From Sphingomonadales bacterium (GTDB lineage Bacteria; Pseudomonadota; Alphaproteobacteria; Sphingomonadales; Sphingomonadaceae), in assembly GCA_018971065.1 (NCBI GenBank), contig JAGWVC010000141.1:1-6946 (forward strand): a DNA stretch of 6,946 nt, in the 5' to 3' direction. Positions 5,097 through 6,946 of the stretch are shown piece after piece. Each line of letters begins with the position of its first letter. Position 1 is the stretch's first letter. The notes beneath the pieces are model-generated. The model was not told where the DNA came from, ran no database searches, and saw only the letters and a program-made list of their open reading frames with translations. The translations under genes were made by a program, and so were the position numbers.

Positions 5097-5633
5097 ATGA
5101 CCACCCCCACCAGCCAGATCCTTGCCGAGCTTGCCGACCGCGAAGCCATCCGCGAATGCCTCTATCGCTACTCACGCGGGGTGGACCGGCTCGATGCCGA
5201 CATGCTGCGCACGGCCTACTGGCCCGATGCGCTGGACAACCATCTGGCCTTCACCGGCAACACCGAGGAATTCATCGCCTGGTCGTTCCCGATCATGGGC
5301 ACGATGGACCAGACCATGCACATGATCGGCAACATCCTGATGAACCTGCATGGCGCCACCGCCGACGTCGAAAGCTATTTCTATGGCTATCACCGGGTGA
5401 ACACGCCCGATGGCAAGAAGGACGTGATCGGTGCGGGCCGCTATATCGACCGGCTGGAGAAGCGCGGCGACGAATGGCGGATCAAGGAACGCATGGTCCT
5501 GACCGACTGGTATCGCGAATATCCGGACTCGGCCGACTGGGAACTGGGCATGATGGGCATGGTGGGCGACACGATGCCGATGGGCCGGCGCGCGCCCGGC
5601 GATGTCAGCTACACGCGCATTTCGCTGAAGTAG
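5097..5633 (+). CDS. SnoaL/NTF2-fold protein (LinA / scytalone dehydratase-like)
   Basis: 178-residue cytoplasmic protein of the SnoaL-like (SnoaL_4) family, a cone-shaped alpha+beta fold. The opening helix LADREAIRECLYRYSRGVD (12-30) is the family hallmark. Asp30 and His75 (in QTMHMIGN) lie 45 residues apart, close to the spacing of the Asp/His dyad in the HCH dehydrochlorinase LinA; Tyr25 and His49 are further candidate active-site residues. Dehydratase, isomerase or dehydrohalogenase chemistry is therefore possible, but non-catalytic members also exist. GGGAGAG (5086-5092) gives a ribosome site for ATG 5097. The gene starts 15 bases after the molybdopterin oxidoreductase and is probably co-transcribed with it. 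Its stop is four bases from the stop of the convergent monooxygenase gene. Substrate unknown. Confidence 0.85.
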   Translation: MTTPTSQILAELADREAIRECLYRYSRGVDRLDADMLRTAYWPDALDNHLAFTGNTEEFIAWSFPIMGTMDQTMHMIGNILMNLHGATADVESYFYGYHRVNTPDGKKDVIGAGRYIDRLEKRGDEWRIKERMVLTDWYREYPDSADWELGMMGMVGDTMPMGRRAPGDVSYTRISLK

Positions 5634-5637
5634 CGGC

Positions 5638-6816
5638 TCAGAACACCAGCGCCGCCCCCGGCGCCCCGGCCAGCACCGCGCCCGCTTCCAGCCAGGCCTG
5701 CTCGCCGGTGATGAAGTGCGCGTTGCCCGCCGCCATGTCGCGGAACGCGCGCTGGATCGGGTTGCCGTTGCGCAGCGCGTGGGTGGTGCAGGACTGGTAC
5801 GCCAGCGCCGCCGCCCGCTGCCCCGCCGCCAGTGCCTGACATGCGCTTAACCGGCCATCCAGCCGCAGGTCGTCGTCGATCGGTTCGCCGCTTGCCGCCG
5901 CCGCATACAGCCGCTCGAACGTGCGGAACACATAAGCCTCCGCCGCGCGCAGATCGCCATGCGCCTGTGCCATGTCGCGCTGCATCGTCGTCATCGCGTT
6001 GGCCATCACGCCGGGTGCGCGCGGCTTGGTGGCCGCAAACGCGGCCCATTCGTCCAGCGCCCGCCGCCCGCACCCCAGCGCGAACGCGGCGTGGGTCAGG
6101 CACGGCAGCGCCATGAATCCCATGCGGTACAGCGCGCCGCCGCGCTGCGGGGTGGAAACTCCCGGCTCGAAGAAGAAATCCGCGTGCAGATGCTGCTCGG
6201 CAATGGTGAAATCGTAACTGCCGGTGCCGCGCAGCCCCAGCACGTTCCAGTTGCCGTGGAACGTGGCGGTGGCGCGCGGGGCAAAGCCGATCAACATGCG
6301 CGGCAGGCCGTGCGGTCCCAACACTGGTCCGCCCTCGTCATGGACGACATAGCCGCCCACCAGCCATTCCGCTTCCGGGCAACCGCTGCCGAACGAAAAA
6401 CGCCCGGAGATGCGCCAGCCGTCGCCCTCGCGCACGGCCTTGCCGGTCGGCGCCGCCTGACCCGCGCAGATCGCCCGCGCGCCGGGCCGATAGATCGCCG
6501 CGATTGCCTGCGGCCCCAGCATCGCGCCGGAAACCGCGCCGGCGGTCATCACCGCGCCGGCATACCAGCCGGCCGATCCGTCGTGGTACGCGATCTCGCG
6601 GATCGTCGCGATCAGCGTCGCCGCATCGGCTTCGGCCCCGCCAAGTTCGCGCGGCACCATCAGGCCCAGCAGCCCCTGCCGATGCAGCGCGGCCACCACG
6701 TCGCCGGATACCTCGGTCGCGGCCTCATCCGCCGCCGCCGCTGCATCGATCTGTCCGCCTAGCCGTCGGGCGCGCTCGACCGGACTTTCGTTCTCCACCT
6801 GTGCCGCAGCCGCCAT
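5638..6816 (-). CDS. Flavin-dependent monooxygenase, acyl-CoA dehydrogenase fold (HsaA/DszC-type)
   Basis: 392-residue cytoplasmic flavoprotein of the acyl-CoA dehydrogenase superfamily, most like the group D two-component monooxygenases that use reduced flavin from a separate reductase to hydroxylate cyclic substrates. Visible motifs are LMVPRELGG (52-60) in the N-terminal helical domain, GRFSFGSGC (138-146) in the middle beta domain, and GNPIQRAFRDMAAGNAHF (351-368) near the C terminus with its conserved Arg/Asp and His367. This pattern fits the monooxygenase branch better than true acyl-CoA dehydrogenases. The start at 6816 has AAGGG (6828-6824) 7 bases upstream; a 28-residue in-frame extension to 6900 is not homologous-looking. 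No flavin reductase gene lies in the window. It converges on the SnoaL-like gene with a 4-base gap and no clear terminator between. Exact substrate unknown. Confidence 0.87.
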   Translation of the reverse strand: MAAAAQVENESPVERARRLGGQIDAAAAADEAATEVSGDVVAALHRQGLLGLMVPRELGGAEADAATLIATIREIAYHDGSAGWYAGAVMTAGAVSGAMLGPQAIAAIYRPGARAICAGQAAPTGKAVREGDGWRISGRFSFGSGCPEAEWLVGGYVVHDEGGPVLGPHGLPRMLIGFAPRATATFHGNWNVLGLRGTGSYDFTIAEQHLHADFFFEPGVSTPQRGGALYRMGFMALPCLTHAAFALGCGRRALDEWAAFAATKPRAPGVMANAMTTMQRDMAQAHGDLRAAEAYVFRTFERLYAAAASGEPIDDDLRLDGRLSACQALAAGQRAAALAYQSCTTHALRNGNPIQRAFRDMAAGNAHFITGEQAWLEAGAVLAGAPGAALVF

Positions 6817-6871
6817 CCGCCATCCCTTCCGGTTTGGCGCATCGTCGGGCGGCTGGGGCCTGCTGTGAAGC

Positions 6872-6921
6872 GACAATTCGGCGCTGACAATTGACCGCAA
6901 GGGAATCGGTCACGGGACCGA
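6872..6921. promoter_or_regulatory. Repeats upstream of the monooxygenase gene, possible operator
   Basis: The upstream region of the monooxygenase gene has two kinds of repeat. GACAATT occurs at 6872-6878 and again at 6886-6892, a 14-base period. An inverted repeat TCGGTC-N4-GACCGA lies at 6906-6921. These are the kinds of site bound by TetR-, GntR- or MarR-type regulators, but no regulator gene is in view. No clear -10/-35 pair was found. Confidence 0.3.
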
Positions 6922-6946
6922 GACTAGGCCGGTCCAGTCAACCCCG

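Noticed and set aside
4634..5839. A 401-codon plus-strand frame bridging the oxidoreductase, the SnoaL-like gene and the end of the monooxygenase
   Set aside because: Off-frame across three well-supported genes, Arg/Pro-rich composition, no family features.

Overview
The window is GC-rich (roughly two thirds G+C) and looks like an alphaproteobacterial, most likely sphingomonad (Novosphingobium/Sphingobium-type), chromosome. The grounds are codon use, a class A small heat-shock gene with a ROSE-type leader, the tightly coupled glutaredoxin / Nit-type amidohydrolase / DUF1178 run, and catabolic genes of kinds common in that order. This taxonomic call is inference; no rRNA gene is present.

Left edge (1-274): seven copies of a 17-bp tandem repeat, then about 150 bases almost filled by four back-to-back inverted repeats, with no credible gene. 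Next comes hsp20 (275-751, minus strand). Its leader carries a convincing ROSE-type RNA thermometer hairpin and a sigma-32-like promoter.

Housekeeping block (920-2495, plus): grxC, a Nit1-type carbon-nitrogen hydrolase and a DUF1178 protein, joined by 4-base stop/start overlaps (GTGA, ATGA). This is a translationally coupled operon and suggests glutathione-linked redox and metabolite-repair roles. A tRNA-Arg(CCT) and its terminator follow.

Intergenic region 2617-2924: no gene. It holds a long palindrome that mirrors the 3' part of the tRNA, and a diverged direct duplication of about 100 bases. Each copy contains a hairpin whose stem is kept by a paired (compensatory) change.

Right half (2925-6816): a 718-aa molybdopterin oxidoreductase and, 15 bases later, a SnoaL/LinA-fold protein, both on plus. 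Facing them, with four bases between stop codons, is a minus-strand flavin-dependent monooxygenase of the HsaA/DszC (acyl-CoA dehydrogenase-fold) type. Together they look like part of an accessory catabolic locus for a cyclic or aromatic compound; the substrate cannot be read from sequence. No CRISPR array, transposase or phage gene was seen.
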